Below are positions 49,104 to 58,900 of a stretch of 64,000 bases of DNA, piece by piece. The notes under the pieces were generated by a model that was not told where the DNA came from, made no database searches, and worked only from the letters and a program-made list of their open reading frames with translations. Made by a program: the position numbers and the translations under genes. The DNA is from Cordilura impudica. Its lineage: Eukaryota > Arthropoda > Insecta > Diptera > Scathophagidae. Each line of letters starts with the position of its first letter. The first letter of the stretch is position 1. Location of the stretch: positions 305,821,429 through 305,885,428 of the forward strand of contig OY821518.1 in NCBI GenBank assembly GCA_963682025.1, in the 5' to 3' direction.

Positions 49104-49988
49104 TTAAGATTCTTCATCCCCACCTTCATATTCGTCTTCTTCGGCATTTGAAACATTGGTAGCGGTAAAAGTTATTTCGATTTCAATTAAAGAATTATTA
49201 TGCTCACCATCTCCACCAGCTTCCTCATCAGCCGCTATGAGTGTATTTTGTTGCGGCACATCTTCCTCCGGCACAATTTCTATGGTAGAGTCACTACTAC
49301 CGCTGTTCTCCGCAGAGTTCTGCGTAGGCATTAAATCAGGAAATATTAATGGTTGGAATGTTTTTTGGAAGTCTGAAGATGACTCTGTTGTCAAAGTATT
49401 GGGTTTTTTATGTAAACCCACCGAACTTCTCTCTTCTATGAAAGAAAGAGAAGATTCGTCCGTAGTAGGGACTTCATTAATGCTCGATTTACTGGAAGTC
49501 TGCGACTGTGGAGACGCTAATGATGGTTGAGCTTCCTCATGAGCACTGCTAGCAGCATTTTGATCCTTATTTACATTATCAATTTTATTCTGATCCGTTT
49601 CTTTAGCATTCTCGGTATTACCAGAATGTGTGGCTGTTGCTGGTGTTGGCGATTCTTGAGTTTGAGCAAGTGCATCAAAATACGTCGTACTGGTATTTGT
49701 GCCCATATCTCCTCGACTTTCAGTGTGACTAACATTAGAATCTGGACTAAGCTCACCATACACAGATCTGTAAAACTGGTTCATGTCATGTCTGGTATTG
49801 AGGAAACCTGATTGAGATCGCCTAGAGGTGGTCATAGGCGAAAAGTTACTATCAAATACATATGGATGATATCGTGCATGACTTCGAACCAATTGCATTA
49901 AATCAACAGAATTTCGATTGATATTATTTCGTGGTATACTTCGCCTATTAGACCTACGATTTCCGGATCTCTTCCGGTTAAAAACCAT
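49104..49988 (-). CDS. Unrecognised 294-residue disordered protein, basic N-terminus, acidic C-terminus
   Basis: An uninterrupted, intronless 295-codon frame that is conspicuously less AT-rich than its surroundings, which supports a real gene. I do not recognise the family. Residues 1-20 are arginine-rich (MVFNRKRSGNRRSNRRSIPR), like a nuclear localisation or nucleic-acid-binding segment. Residues 25-80 are the most ordered-looking part (VDLMQLVRSHARYHPYVFDS; MNQFYRSVYGEL). Residues 85-235 are rich in Ser, Thr, Asn and Gln. Residues 236-243 (IEIVPEED) and 267-272 fit the SUMO-interaction pattern of an I/V core next to acidic residues. The tail (282-294) is almost all Glu, Asp and Gly. There is no signal peptide, membrane segment or zinc finger. 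A further upstream or downstream exon cannot be excluded. The overlapping plus-strand frames are shadows. Confidence 0.7.
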   Translation of the reverse strand: MVFNRKRSGNRRSNRRSIPRNNINRNSVDLMQLVRSHARYHPYVFDSNFSPMTTSRRSQSGFLNTRHDMNQFYRSVYGELSPDSNVSHTESRGDMGTNTSTTYFDALAQTQESPTPATATHSGNTENAKETDQNKIDNVNKDQNAASSAHEEAQPSLASPQSQTSSKSSINEVPTTDESSLSFIEERSSVGLHKKPNTLTTESSSDFQKTFQPLIFPDLMPTQNSAENSGSSDSTIEIVPEEDVPQQNTLIAADEEAGGDGEHNNSLIEIEITFTATNVSNAEEDEYEGGDEES

Positions 49989-51304
49989 ATTTTAAAATTG
50001 TAAAATTTTGTTTAAAATTACCGATTAATGGGGAATAAACTATTTATTGAAACAAAATTTCAAAAGAAAAAAAAAATCGACAATTTATTTGTTAGAAATT
50101 TCAAAACGGAAAATAATTATTTATGTATGTATATTTAAACGTCTGACAAAAATAAATATTGCCAACTGTTCTAAACTATTTCTATATATAGTAAGAGATA
50201 AAGCATAGTACTCTGTTCGAATTCCCTTGATAAAAAAAAAAAAAAAAAAACTGTTGAACTTTATAAAAAATATATATAAAATATATCTTATAAAAATTTA
50301 AAAAAATTCTTTTATATCTTTGTTTAGTCATGCTTTATAATAATCTACAAATGCTTCGTTATCCTCTAGGTTTTCGCAAACATGTTTCAGCCAATTCTGG
50401 TAAAATATTGATTGAGTCTCCAGTATTTTATAGAAAATACGCACTATATGTTACGTAAATTTAGTTAAACTGCTTAACAAACTCAAATGTTAATTTTTAT
50501 TTTTAATTAGAATTCTATATCAGTTACCCACCCAACAAATTTTCAATAATATTTTGCCTCTGAGATCTGGAATCACTTTTCCCATGGATTTTGACCTCCT
50601 TAACACGAATATGAATTTTAAAAATTTTTCTATGGAGCAGTTTTTGAGATAAAAATTTTTGAAATTTTATTTTCACATTTTTGGAGGTGCACCTACAAAA
50701 TTGGGTGCCCCTTGACCGATCTTCATAAATATTCACACAAATTGAAGATAGTTAAGCCTTCTACAAACCTTTCCTTGAAAGTTTTCAAATTGGCTAAATA
50801 GTTTTGATGCCAGCGATATTTATATTTTAAAAACATCGTTTGTCTGTAAAAATTGGCATGAAAAATTTATATATTGTCGTAGGAAAAATAGAAAAAAAAA
50901 ATGTCCACCCCAATCTGATATATTTACAAATAGGTGACCCTTTTCCAAAGAAAACAAGCCCCCAATCACAAAAATCCATGGACATTTTAAGAAGTTATGA
51001 ATTTTTTAGTAAAAGACTAAAATTTCGCTTTTTAACGATTTTCAGTTTTTTTTTAGACTTTTGTTGCTCAGGCGAAAAAGGGAAGCATTTTTTGGTTAGT
51101 TTTCAAATCTAAACAAATTTTTACCATAAATATGAACACAAGAAGAAAATTTTCAGAGTTTTAAAATTCGCAATTGAAGAGCGAAACCATCAAATAAGAA
51201 GCATTAACATAACAGAAAGTTGTCCTTTTTCGATAAAAATCACTTCCACTCGATAGTTGTGCTTTTATTGATAACAAATAACTGTCACTCGATGTATAGA
51301 TATA
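49989..51304. other. Intergenic stretch upstream of the 49.1-kb ORF
   Basis: No gene was recognised. The part at about 50520-51110, with frames at 50524-50736 (minus) and 50840-51112 (plus), has a composition like non-autonomous transposon DNA (for example gatctggaatcacttttccc). No ends were found. An 18-base A tract lies at 50233-50250. Confidence 0.4.
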
Positions 51305-51408
51305 AAGAGTCCGCCAAATAACTTTTTTCTTTTTGAAAATCCTATAAAAAAAAACTACTGAATATTATCTCAAATTTCTTTTTTTATTTGAAAGTACAAT
51401 CCTTCTGG

Positions 51409-51737
51409 TTAATAATGGAAAATAATTTCATTCAAATGGCTGCCTCGGCTGGCCATGCAGTAGCCTACACGATCGGTCCAATTTTTAAGCACATTATCGA
51501 TTGTGTGCAGCTGTATTTCACCAATGGCTGCACGAATATTGTCCTTTAAAGCGTCAATTGTCTCTGGCTTGTTGGCGTAACACTTATCTTTGAGGGCACC
51601 CCACAAATAATAGTCCAACGGTGTCAAATCGCAGCTCCGAGGTGGACAAACGACATCAGCTCTGCGGCTGATAATGCGATCTTCAAGAACAGGGCAAAAC
51701 ATCGAGTGTAGCTTCGGCTGTGTGGCACGTAGCGCCG
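51409..51737 (-). pseudogene. Mariner transposase, C-terminal part
   Basis: Minus-strand continuation of the mariner transposase after the Transib insertion. It holds the remainder of the second-Asp motif (ATCHTAEATLDVL in the restored empty-site frame). After a frameshift near 51695, it continues with RSCDLTPLDYYLWGALKDK, carrying the third Asp, and NVLKNWTDRVGYCMASRGSH near the stop at 51409. The spacing fits a D34D enzyme. Confidence 0.85.
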
Positions 51738-54700
51738 CACTGTGGCTCAAATTTTGATTTCATTGGCCAAAAGTCAAATTTTTTTTTGTCATCGATTTTT
51801 AAAATTTTTACTCCTTTTTGTAGCTTATATATCCAGATTAAGGTAGCCAAAAAATTAGGTTAAACTATTGATAATTGTGGGCGTGGCATGCTGTCAAACT
51901 CAACTGTTTTTTTTAATTCAGCAAAAGGTGTTTTTTTTTTGTTTTTTATCAAAAATAAATGGTTACTACTCGCAAGCTATCATCGATATTGGCCTGCGGT
52001 CTTTTTTATAATGTTAGTAGGATTATAGTCTTTAGTTTTTGTAAGTAGTCACAGTTCTAACGTTTGATATTAGGGGCGTTATGAAATATTTATGAAACCA
52101 CTATATTTTTCTCAAATTTAAACTTTAGTGGAATAGAACTTCTAAAGGAAGTAAGGGAACAAGAAACGTATACCACCCGGAGAAAGGCGAATGTATCCTG
52201 TTTAACCCTATATATACTTTTGCACCCCCCACGAGCCCCCGGTAGAACACTTTTTTCATTTTAATGAAATTACTCTAAAAAAATTACTCTAAAAAAAATT
52301 TTGTTTTTTTACTTTAGACTACGTAAAAGTAAAATAATTAAATAAAATACCTGCGAAAGGGTTTATTGGCTTTGTTTTGATCAGCAAAAAAATAAGTCAT
52401 AAAATGATCACAATAGGTTCTACAGTAAACAAATGATCTCTTTCTTAATTTACCTGTTGTCAAATTTAAGGGTCAACCAAAGTCATAAACAATTTTATAA
52501 GTTTGTCAATAATCGCGGCACTAAACCACTAAAGATAAAAAACCACCCCATATTGGCGAGAAACTAATTAGTTTTACCTGATATTGAAGTCTGGATAACA
52601 AGTGCAGTTTTGTTCAATTTAAGTACTACCTGCTATGAAATTAAAGATCAATGTGTGAATAACATGTACCTAAAAATGTATAAAATGACGGATTCTATAA
52701 GGGATTACTCAATAATAAGTTAATACTTCAAGTGTACGGACGTATATTCGCAAGTGATAAAAAGTGATAAAAAAGTGATAACAGACGCAAATAAAAATAT
52801 TGAGAAAAATATGGAGAACTTTAGTTATAAAGAACTGGCCGAAGAGTATTTTCGAAACAAAAACCAGGAAGATGTTCTTAGTTACGTTAAAATAAAATTA
52901 AACTTAAATTCGTCTAGTACCGAAATACAAGAGCAATTATCTAATTTCGTCAAAGTACTAAAAAAACGATTGAAAGAAGTTAACTACTGTAAACAAAAGT
53001 TTTATAATAAAAGTGCAAACTGGTTAGAAGGCCAACTTAATGTTGGTGGAGAAACAGCAAAGCTAGATAAGGCTGGAAGACCACGCAAATCATTGGACAA
53101 CTGCAGCGATAGATCTAAGAGGCGGAAACTTAAAAATTTTAACGAGGAAATTGGTTCTACAAATATAAAAGAATCTTTTCTACAACAATTACGAGCACAA
53201 AACCAATTAACAAAAGTGGATATCATTGAAAAAACTTGTAATGCTAGTCCAGTGAGAACAAAGCGAATTCTTAAAAGTATACCAACTCCGAGCGATGCAA
53301 AACAGTTCACAAATGAGGAGGCATTAGCATTATTTCTGGATTTGAAATTAACAAAACACCAATATATTCAGCTCAGATTGCGTGCGATTGAAAAAGGCTC
53401 AAATATGTATCCAGCATATCATCACATAACAGCTGCTAAAATAGACTGTTTGCCATCAAAGGACACTATTACAATCACACCAATTTCGGCAGAAGTACAA
53501 CTACAATCTTTACTTGATCACACAGCCAAACGCTTGCTACAATCAATAACAGGAACTGAGTTAAAGAAATATGGAAACACAAAGTTAATTCTATTTTGTA
53601 AATGGGGATGTGATGGTTCTTCGGGACAAAAACAATACAAACAAGTTGTATGTGAAAATATTTCGGACTCAGATATGTTCATGGTATCATTTGTACCATT
53701 GCGATTGAAAAAGATTTTGGAAGATTCGGAGCCTTCGAGTAGTACAACGCAAACAATGGATACTTGGAAAAATGAGACACCATCTTCTACGAAATACTGC
53801 AGGCCAATCAAATTTGAATTCAAAAAAGAAAGTCATGATGCCATTAACAAAGAAGTTAGTGATATCAAGGCCCAAATAGCAACACTACAGCCATTACAAT
53901 TACAGTTAGATGGGCAGCAAATTGAAGTAAGCTACCAATTAGTGCTGACAATGATAGATGGAAAAGTAGGTCAGGCTTTGACTAACACGAAGGCTGCATC
54001 CAGCTGCATTATATGCCAAGCAACATCAAGCCAATTAAACCAAGTCCCGACAAAATCATTCGATAATACCGATGCCTTCGAATTTGGATTATCACCACTA
54101 CATGCAAGAATACGACTTATGGAACACATACTAAAAATCAGTTATGATTTGGATTTCGGGCCTTCAGGATCAATAAGAAACAACGAAACCAACAAAGAGT
54201 TAAGAAGTTCAAAAAAGAAACATGTTCAAGATGAATATCGCAAATTTGGATTGATTATAGATCAGCCAAAACAAGGGTCAGGCAATACAAATGATGGCAA
54301 TACCGCAAGAAGATTCTTTTCAGATCCAGAAACAGCATCTGAAATAACAGGAGTGGATTTAAACCTTATTTTCAGATTTAAAATAATCCTAGAAGTACTT
54401 GCGTGCAATGAAGAAATTGACTCTAGAAAATTTGGAGATTATGCTAAGGAAACTGCAAAAATATATACAACCAACTACCCATGGAGAAATATGTCTGCAA
54501 CAGTCCACAAAATCCTTTATCATGGAGAAGATGTCATTAAATATCATTTGGTGCCACTTGGAGATCTATCAGAGGAGGCTCAGGAAAAAAGGAACAAGGA
54601 TTACAGATTTTATAGACAGCACAATACTAGAAAAATGTCACGAAATTCCACAAATGAAGATCTATTTAATATATTATTGGCAACGTCAGATCCGTTCATC

Positions 54701-55585
54701 TCCAGTATTCGAAATCAATGGAAAGTGGAACATCGGGATTTAGATGAAGAAGCCAAAAAACTACTAAAGAACAGAAATAGCACAGAACAAAATATGGAAT
54801 ATTTGCAATCAATATTTGAGTCTAATGAATAATAATTATAATTGCCTTTCATTGTTATTTAAGTACGAAAAACATAGTATTAGTAAAAAATAATAATAAA
54901 CAGAACCTACCATTGTTACAAATGCTATTTAAATCTATTGCAGTTTTTATTCTTAAAAGGTTTCCCACATATGAATGCAATGTTTTAATAGATAAGAAAG
55001 ATTCAAAAAATAAGAACCCATATTTTCATATCAAAATTAAAAAAAAAATTAGAATCATTGCGCTAATGTTTAGCAGATTTATTTAGCTAGTGTAACAAAT
55101 TAGGCAGCAAACACTAATAAATTTTTCTGTAGTAATAATAATATTCCTTGAGTGTAAGCAAATTGCAAATTTGATAGCAAACATTTTTAATTTTTTAGTA
55201 ATACTAGTTAAATTTCTAGTGAATTTTACTATTTTGTTGCGTGTAAAAATTTTTTTGAGTGTAAAAATTTTTTTGAGTGTAAGCATTAAAAAAATTTCAT
55301 TATTACAAAAAATGTTTATAATAATTATTTAACTCCAAATATGACACTTTCTAATAAATAAAAATAAATAAAAAAAAACATATATCACGCTAAAAGTTCA
55401 AAAAAATCAAAAGTTAAACTTTGACCTAGAATTCCTTAAAAAGTACTCAATCAATTTAAATGAAATTCACACTGAGTCAAGATCAACTATCTATCTATCT
55501 ATTAAAAAAAACAGTACTAAAATATTTTGATCGGTTCAAAAGTTACAGAATTTTGGCCAATGAAAAATGATTTTCAGCCACTGTG
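51738..55585 (+). mobile_element. Transib DNA transposon, structurally complete
   Basis: The 3848-bp element starts cactgtggctcaaattttga and ends, inverted, cacagtggctgaaaatcatt. The inverted termini align over about 35 bp, with a shared inner block cattggccaaaa. It is flanked exactly by cgccg at 51733-51737 and 55586-55590. A 5-bp GC-rich duplication and CACWGTG-type ends are the hallmarks of Transib, the superfamily related to RAG1. It contains one intact transposase gene, about 1 kb of 5' leader and about 0.75 kb of 3' DNA. Perfect target duplication and an unbroken ORF suggest a recent insertion. Confidence 0.95.
52754..54832 (+). CDS. Transib transposase (RAG1-core-like DDE recombinase), intact
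   Basis: A 692-residue frame without breaks, close to the usual Transib length. It would bind and cut the element's ends and insert it elsewhere in nuclear DNA. Motifs in order: N-terminal segment about 20-80 with coiled-coil-like charge (MENFSYKELAEEYFRNKNQE); KWGCDGSSGQKQYKQ with the first catalytic Asp at D287; SYQLVLTMIDGKVGQALTN with the second Asp at D402, followed by SSCIICQATS as a likely zinc-binding pair; RIRLMEHILKISYDLDFG near 455; GNTNDGNTARRFFSDPET near 510; MSATVHKILYHG near 580; LSEEAQEKRNKD near 606-617, where the catalytic Glu is expected (E607, E608 or E611); and TRKMSRNSTNEDLFN near 630. Position assignments for the triad come from family knowledge. The start at 52754 is the first ATG; M20 is an alternative. 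Minus-strand frames inside are shadows. Confidence 0.92.
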   Translation: MIKSDKKVITDANKNIEKNMENFSYKELAEEYFRNKNQEDVLSYVKIKLNLNSSSTEIQEQLSNFVKVLKKRLKEVNYCKQKFYNKSANWLEGQLNVGGETAKLDKAGRPRKSLDNCSDRSKRRKLKNFNEEIGSTNIKESFLQQLRAQNQLTKVDIIEKTCNASPVRTKRILKSIPTPSDAKQFTNEEALALFLDLKLTKHQYIQLRLRAIEKGSNMYPAYHHITAAKIDCLPSKDTITITPISAEVQLQSLLDHTAKRLLQSITGTELKKYGNTKLILFCKWGCDGSSGQKQYKQVVCENISDSDMFMVSFVPLRLKKILEDSEPSSSTTQTMDTWKNETPSSTKYCRPIKFEFKKESHDAINKEVSDIKAQIATLQPLQLQLDGQQIEVSYQLVLTMIDGKVGQALTNTKAASSCIICQATSSQLNQVPTKSFDNTDAFEFGLSPLHARIRLMEHILKISYDLDFGPSGSIRNNETNKELRSSKKKHVQDEYRKFGLIIDQPKQGSGNTNDGNTARRFFSDPETASEITGVDLNLIFRFKIILEVLACNEEIDSRKFGDYAKETAKIYTTNYPWRNMSATVHKILYHGEDVIKYHLVPLGDLSEEAQEKRNKDYRFYRQHNTRKMSRNSTNEDLFNILLATSDPFISSIRNQWKVEHRDLDEEAKKLLKNRNSTEQNMEYLQSIFESNE

Positions 55586-55590
55586 CGCCG

Positions 55591-56259
55591 TCCTGTTGAA
55601 ACCAAATGTTGCCAATATCCTCCTCTTCAATTTTTGTGAACAAAAATTCGTTCAACATGGCCCGATAACGATCGCCATTGACTGTAACGGCCACTCCTTG
55701 CTTATTTTCGAAGAAAAATGGCCCAATTATGCCAATTATGTATGCGTGCGGGTTCTCTGTGCCCCAAATGCGACCATTTTGCTTGTTTGCTTACCCGCCA
55801 AGATCAAAATGAGCTTCATTTGAAAAGATGATTTTTTTGGCAAAATCGGCATCTTCTGTAAGTCGATCGCAGCCCCACTTAGCGAAGCGAAAACGCATTG
55901 GATGGTTAGTTGGCTTCAACTCCTGAACCAATTGGACTTTGTATGGCGTCATACCAAGGCCTTTACGCAAAATTCGTCTCAATGATGCCTCCGAAATGTT
56001 CAATTCTTGAGAACGACGGTGAATTGATGTTGATGGCGCTTCACGCACACTTTCTGCCACAGCAGCAATATTCTGGGGTGTACGCACTGTTTTTGTTTTC
56101 TTTCACTTTTTTCACAAGATAACGAACATACGGAGCTGATGGTGCTTCTCTTCTTCCAAAATCCGTACGCAATTTTCGCACACATTCTGCAACATTACCA
56201 TGATTTTCAAAGTAATGTCGCAATATTTCCCAGCGTTGTTCAAGCGTATACACAACCAT
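55591..56259 (-). pseudogene. Mariner transposase, N-terminal and central part
   Basis: Starts MVVYTLEQRWEILRHYFENH at 56259, then VRKLRTDFGRREAPS, the first helix-turn-helix. After a frameshift near 56095, TPQNIAAVAESVREAPSTSI and LNISEASLRRILRKGLGM form the second helix-turn-helix. FSNEAHFDLGG then a stop covers the first catalytic site (D replaced by N), followed by NKQNGRIWGTENP. It ends NIWFQQDG at the Transib junction. Besides the insertion, the frameshift, the stop and the changed first Asp would each inactivate it. Confidence 0.88.
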
Positions 56260-56479
56260 ATTCGTTCAGCGGAAGGATAAAACTAATTATCTGTCAAATC
56301 AGACATGAGCTAAGTGTTACCATTCACGAAATAAGCACCGATTGAAAAAACAAACGTTAGATGGCGGACCCTTTATATATCGGTGTTCTACCTAACCTCA
56401 TTGAGCCATGGATACCAAAGATGCTATGTGCTCTGTGCGGTGCAATTACTAGGCATCGAATATAGTAAAAAAAGTTAAG

Positions 56480-56875
56480 CATTTTAACCATAGCCGTCAT
56501 ATGAATTTCGACACGTCGATGATTTGGAGGATGCCGTTGTGCCATGCGACTGATTGTGTCTTTTGCCTGAGTAAAAAGATTGGCTTTGGAAAACATTTGA
56601 AATGGACTTACCCCAATGTGACGTCTGTTACTTTTCCATTGCCACATTCGAATGATGTTCCTTATCCATCGTGTCCAAGTCTTGAAATTGCGGAAACGTC
56701 GGATGACTCGTTTGGATCAAGTGAATTTGAGCCTGCTATTGAGCAACAGGTATTAACAGGTATTAAAGTATTTGAGATATGTGATAGTGAAAATTCACTT
56801 TGTGTGGGAGGTGATACGCCCACTTATCCGATTCCGCCCATTTTCAGCACGGTTACTCATAGTAGACGAATTTAA
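56480..56875 (+). pseudogene. Fragment resembling an uncharacterised repetitive arthropod protein
   Basis: The plus frame from about 56501 reads MNFDTSMIWRMPLCHATDCV then FCLSKKIGFGKHLKWTYPNV and PLPHSNDVPYPSCPSLEI, followed by an acidic Ser-rich linker (SDDSFGSSEFEP) and a stop at 56873. The order (MVWR.P..H..DC.FCL, a basic loop, YPN..S, P.PHS...P.P, acidic linker) resembles a repetitive protein family I recall from many arthropod genomes, without known function. There is no clear upstream exon; preceding codons contain stops. It may be a transposon-encoded relic. Confidence 0.4.
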
Positions 56876-57066
56876 CAAATTAAAAATCATTAAAATCGGT
56901 CCAGAAGTTCTTGAGTTATAAATGGTGTAACGAAACCGACTTTGTTTTGTATATATATATTATATGTTGTTTGAAAGGTATTGAAATTATGTAATAACGG
57001 AAAACATAATACATACATATTACAACTGTAACACCAAAAAAGTTTAAACATCGTTAACATTATTTA

Positions 57067-57358
57067 AAACAAGTAGGGATATTATAGTCGGTCTAGACCT
57101 AAGAGAAAAGGTCTAACTGGATATAGAAATGAAGCATAAACCATATTTGGGTGGCACTGATATATATGTTTTTAGGCCTTCGGATATGGAAAAATTCATA
57201 TCGGATGTTATATTTATATGGACCAGTCTGGACCATATTTGCTAAATTCAAATATTTGGTAAATTCAAATATGGTCAGGATTGGTCCATATAAATATAAC
57301 ATCCGATATGAACTTTTCCATATCCGAAGGCCAAAAAACTAATATCAGTGCCACTTAA
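57067..57358 (+). repeat. DINE-like interspersed repeat, copy M, rearranged into a palindrome
   Basis: Starts aacaagtagggatattatag and a truncated hairpin (tagtcggtctagacc), then tggatatagaaatgaagcat. An approximately 90-bp block, from the gtggcactgatat region to ggttatatttatatggacca-like sequence, is present in both orientations (about 57150-57235 and 57265-57350). It is a head-to-head fragment pair. Confidence 0.8.
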
Positions 57359-57539
57359 ATATAGCAGCTTTATTGAAAGTATTCTGGATAGCAAAATTTG
57401 TTCAGTTTACCATTAATGTCTTTATACAACTTAAATTATCTAATTCAATTGATGCAATTAAACTGAACGCAATATATAATGCTTCGCTATGAAATATATA
57501 TTGTTTCGATATATAAAATTGCAATCTGCAATCTGCTCA

Positions 57540-58900
57540 GCATGATCAATTTCCATCTTGTGAACTACGTAGAGACCAACGCACTTCTTAATGCTCGATA
57601 GTATGGCTTCCGTAGAAATCGTTCCACGGGAGACCTGTTAGCTCTACTTTCTGAGCGCTGGAGTCGATCCATTCGCAATTTTGGCGAAAGAAAAGTGGTT
57701 GCTCTAGATATTTCCAAGGCATTCGATCGTGTTTGGCATGGTGCATTGATATCAAAGCTTATTGCATTTGGGGTCGGTAATGACTTCTCTCGATTTATGT
57801 CGAGTTTTCTCAGACCGAACAATACGTGTTATTATTGATGGGTCTCATCTAATGAGTTTCAGCTTAATTCAGGGGTACCCCAAGGTTCTGTTCTTTCTCC
57901 TTCTCATTTCCTTATCTTTCTGAATGACCATCTTGGTCAAACTTTTAACTCTCTATACTCTTTCACAGATGACAGCAGCATTTGTCATTCGTTTTTCTTT
58001 AATTGTAGGCCAAGCCTCTTGGAGGTGGGGGCAAAAGGCGGACAATGAATGACACACTCAATCAAGACCTGTTAACAATCTCCGAGTGGGGAAAAGCGAA
58101 TAGGGTTGATTTTAATGCGCTGAAGACTCAATGTTGTATGTTTACCCATACGGCCATGGATTCAACAATGTCATCTGTATATATGGGTGGTATAGGTATT
58201 GAGGAGTCGGATACTCTTGATGTTCTAGGCATGAGAATTCAATGTGATGTTCGTTGGAACGAGCATGTTTTTCAAGTGTCGAAAGAAGCATTCAAGTGCC
58301 TTGGTTTTCTAAAACGGTGCAAAAATTACTTCACTCCCTCTGATCTCCTTAAAATCTATACCACTTACATCCGACCGAAAATGGAATACAACTCCCATAT
58401 ATGGGCAGGAGCCTCAAAGTCTATTTTGGAGCTACTGGACCGTGTACAAAGGAGGGCGTTGGTGCTCATCAATGCACTGTTCTATAGATACTACCATGGG
58501 AAATGTTCTTCTGAGATTAGCGAACTTATTCCAAGTGTCCGAGTTTCGGTTCGCTCTACCCGCTTCTCTAGTAGATCACATCCGTTTGTAGTCTACATAT
58601 TTTCCAGTTGACCGCACAACGCATTACAGAGAGAATTCGTTTATCAGTCGAACTAGCCGTATGTGTAATAAACTCCCCGCAGAGGTCTTTCCTGACAGTT
58701 ATAATCTAATAAAATTTACTCCCTCTTTCCTCCTTCCCATAACCTATTTTCCTGAGATCAACACAATGCACTGCATTTGTAGGGGCCAACCGTATTTTAA
58801 ATATATTTATCATTTTGGGAAAATAAATATAAAAAAAAAACAAAATGAAAAATTATCTATGAAAATCTATTCAGTTATAAATACTTAAATAAATAAAGTG
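57540..58900 (+). pseudogene. 5'-truncated jockey-type LINE, reverse-transcriptase relic
   Basis: The plus strand reads YGFRRNRSTGDLLALLSERW after an in-frame stop near 57599, then VVALDISKAFDRVWHGALIS at about 57688, the first catalytic Asp block. After a frameshift near 57810, NSGVPQGSVLSPSHFLIFLN and then FTDDSSICHS at about 57960 follow, where the usual F/YADD box has Thr for Ala. The frame at 58045-58611 continues the palm and C-terminal part (LNQDLLTISEWGKANRVDFN; YIRPKMEYNSHIWAGAS; LLDRVQRRAL). The last piece (SRTSRMCNKLPAEVFPDSYN) reaches about 58720. An A-rich 3' tail ends ataaatacttaaataaataa at about 58897. It is non-functional. Confidence 0.88.

Larger units (their letters stand above)
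51305..56373 (-). mobile_element. Mariner transposon split by a Transib insertion
   Basis: Ends aagagtccgccaaataac (51305) and, inverted, aagggtccgccatctaac (ending 56373) are flanked by TA at 51303-51304 and 56374-56375. Without the 3.85-kb Transib and one copy of its duplication, the element is about 1.2 kb, the normal mariner size. Its single gene runs on the minus strand. Confidence 0.9.

Noticed and set aside
49156..49811. Plus-strand frames of 124 and 94 codons
   Set aside because: They lie antisense to the 294-residue minus ORF, with biased composition (Ser/Cys/Ile runs); shadows.
53002..53875. Minus-strand frames of about 60-100 codons
   Set aside because: Antisense to the intact Transib transposase; no motif.
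55746..55755. gtgcgggt, an exact match to the GCM site consensus
   Set aside because: It lies in mariner transposase coding sequence; no reason to think it regulates gcm.
57565..57822. Minus-strand 85-codon frame
   Set aside because: Antisense shadow of the LINE reverse transcriptase, whose plus-strand motifs are clear.
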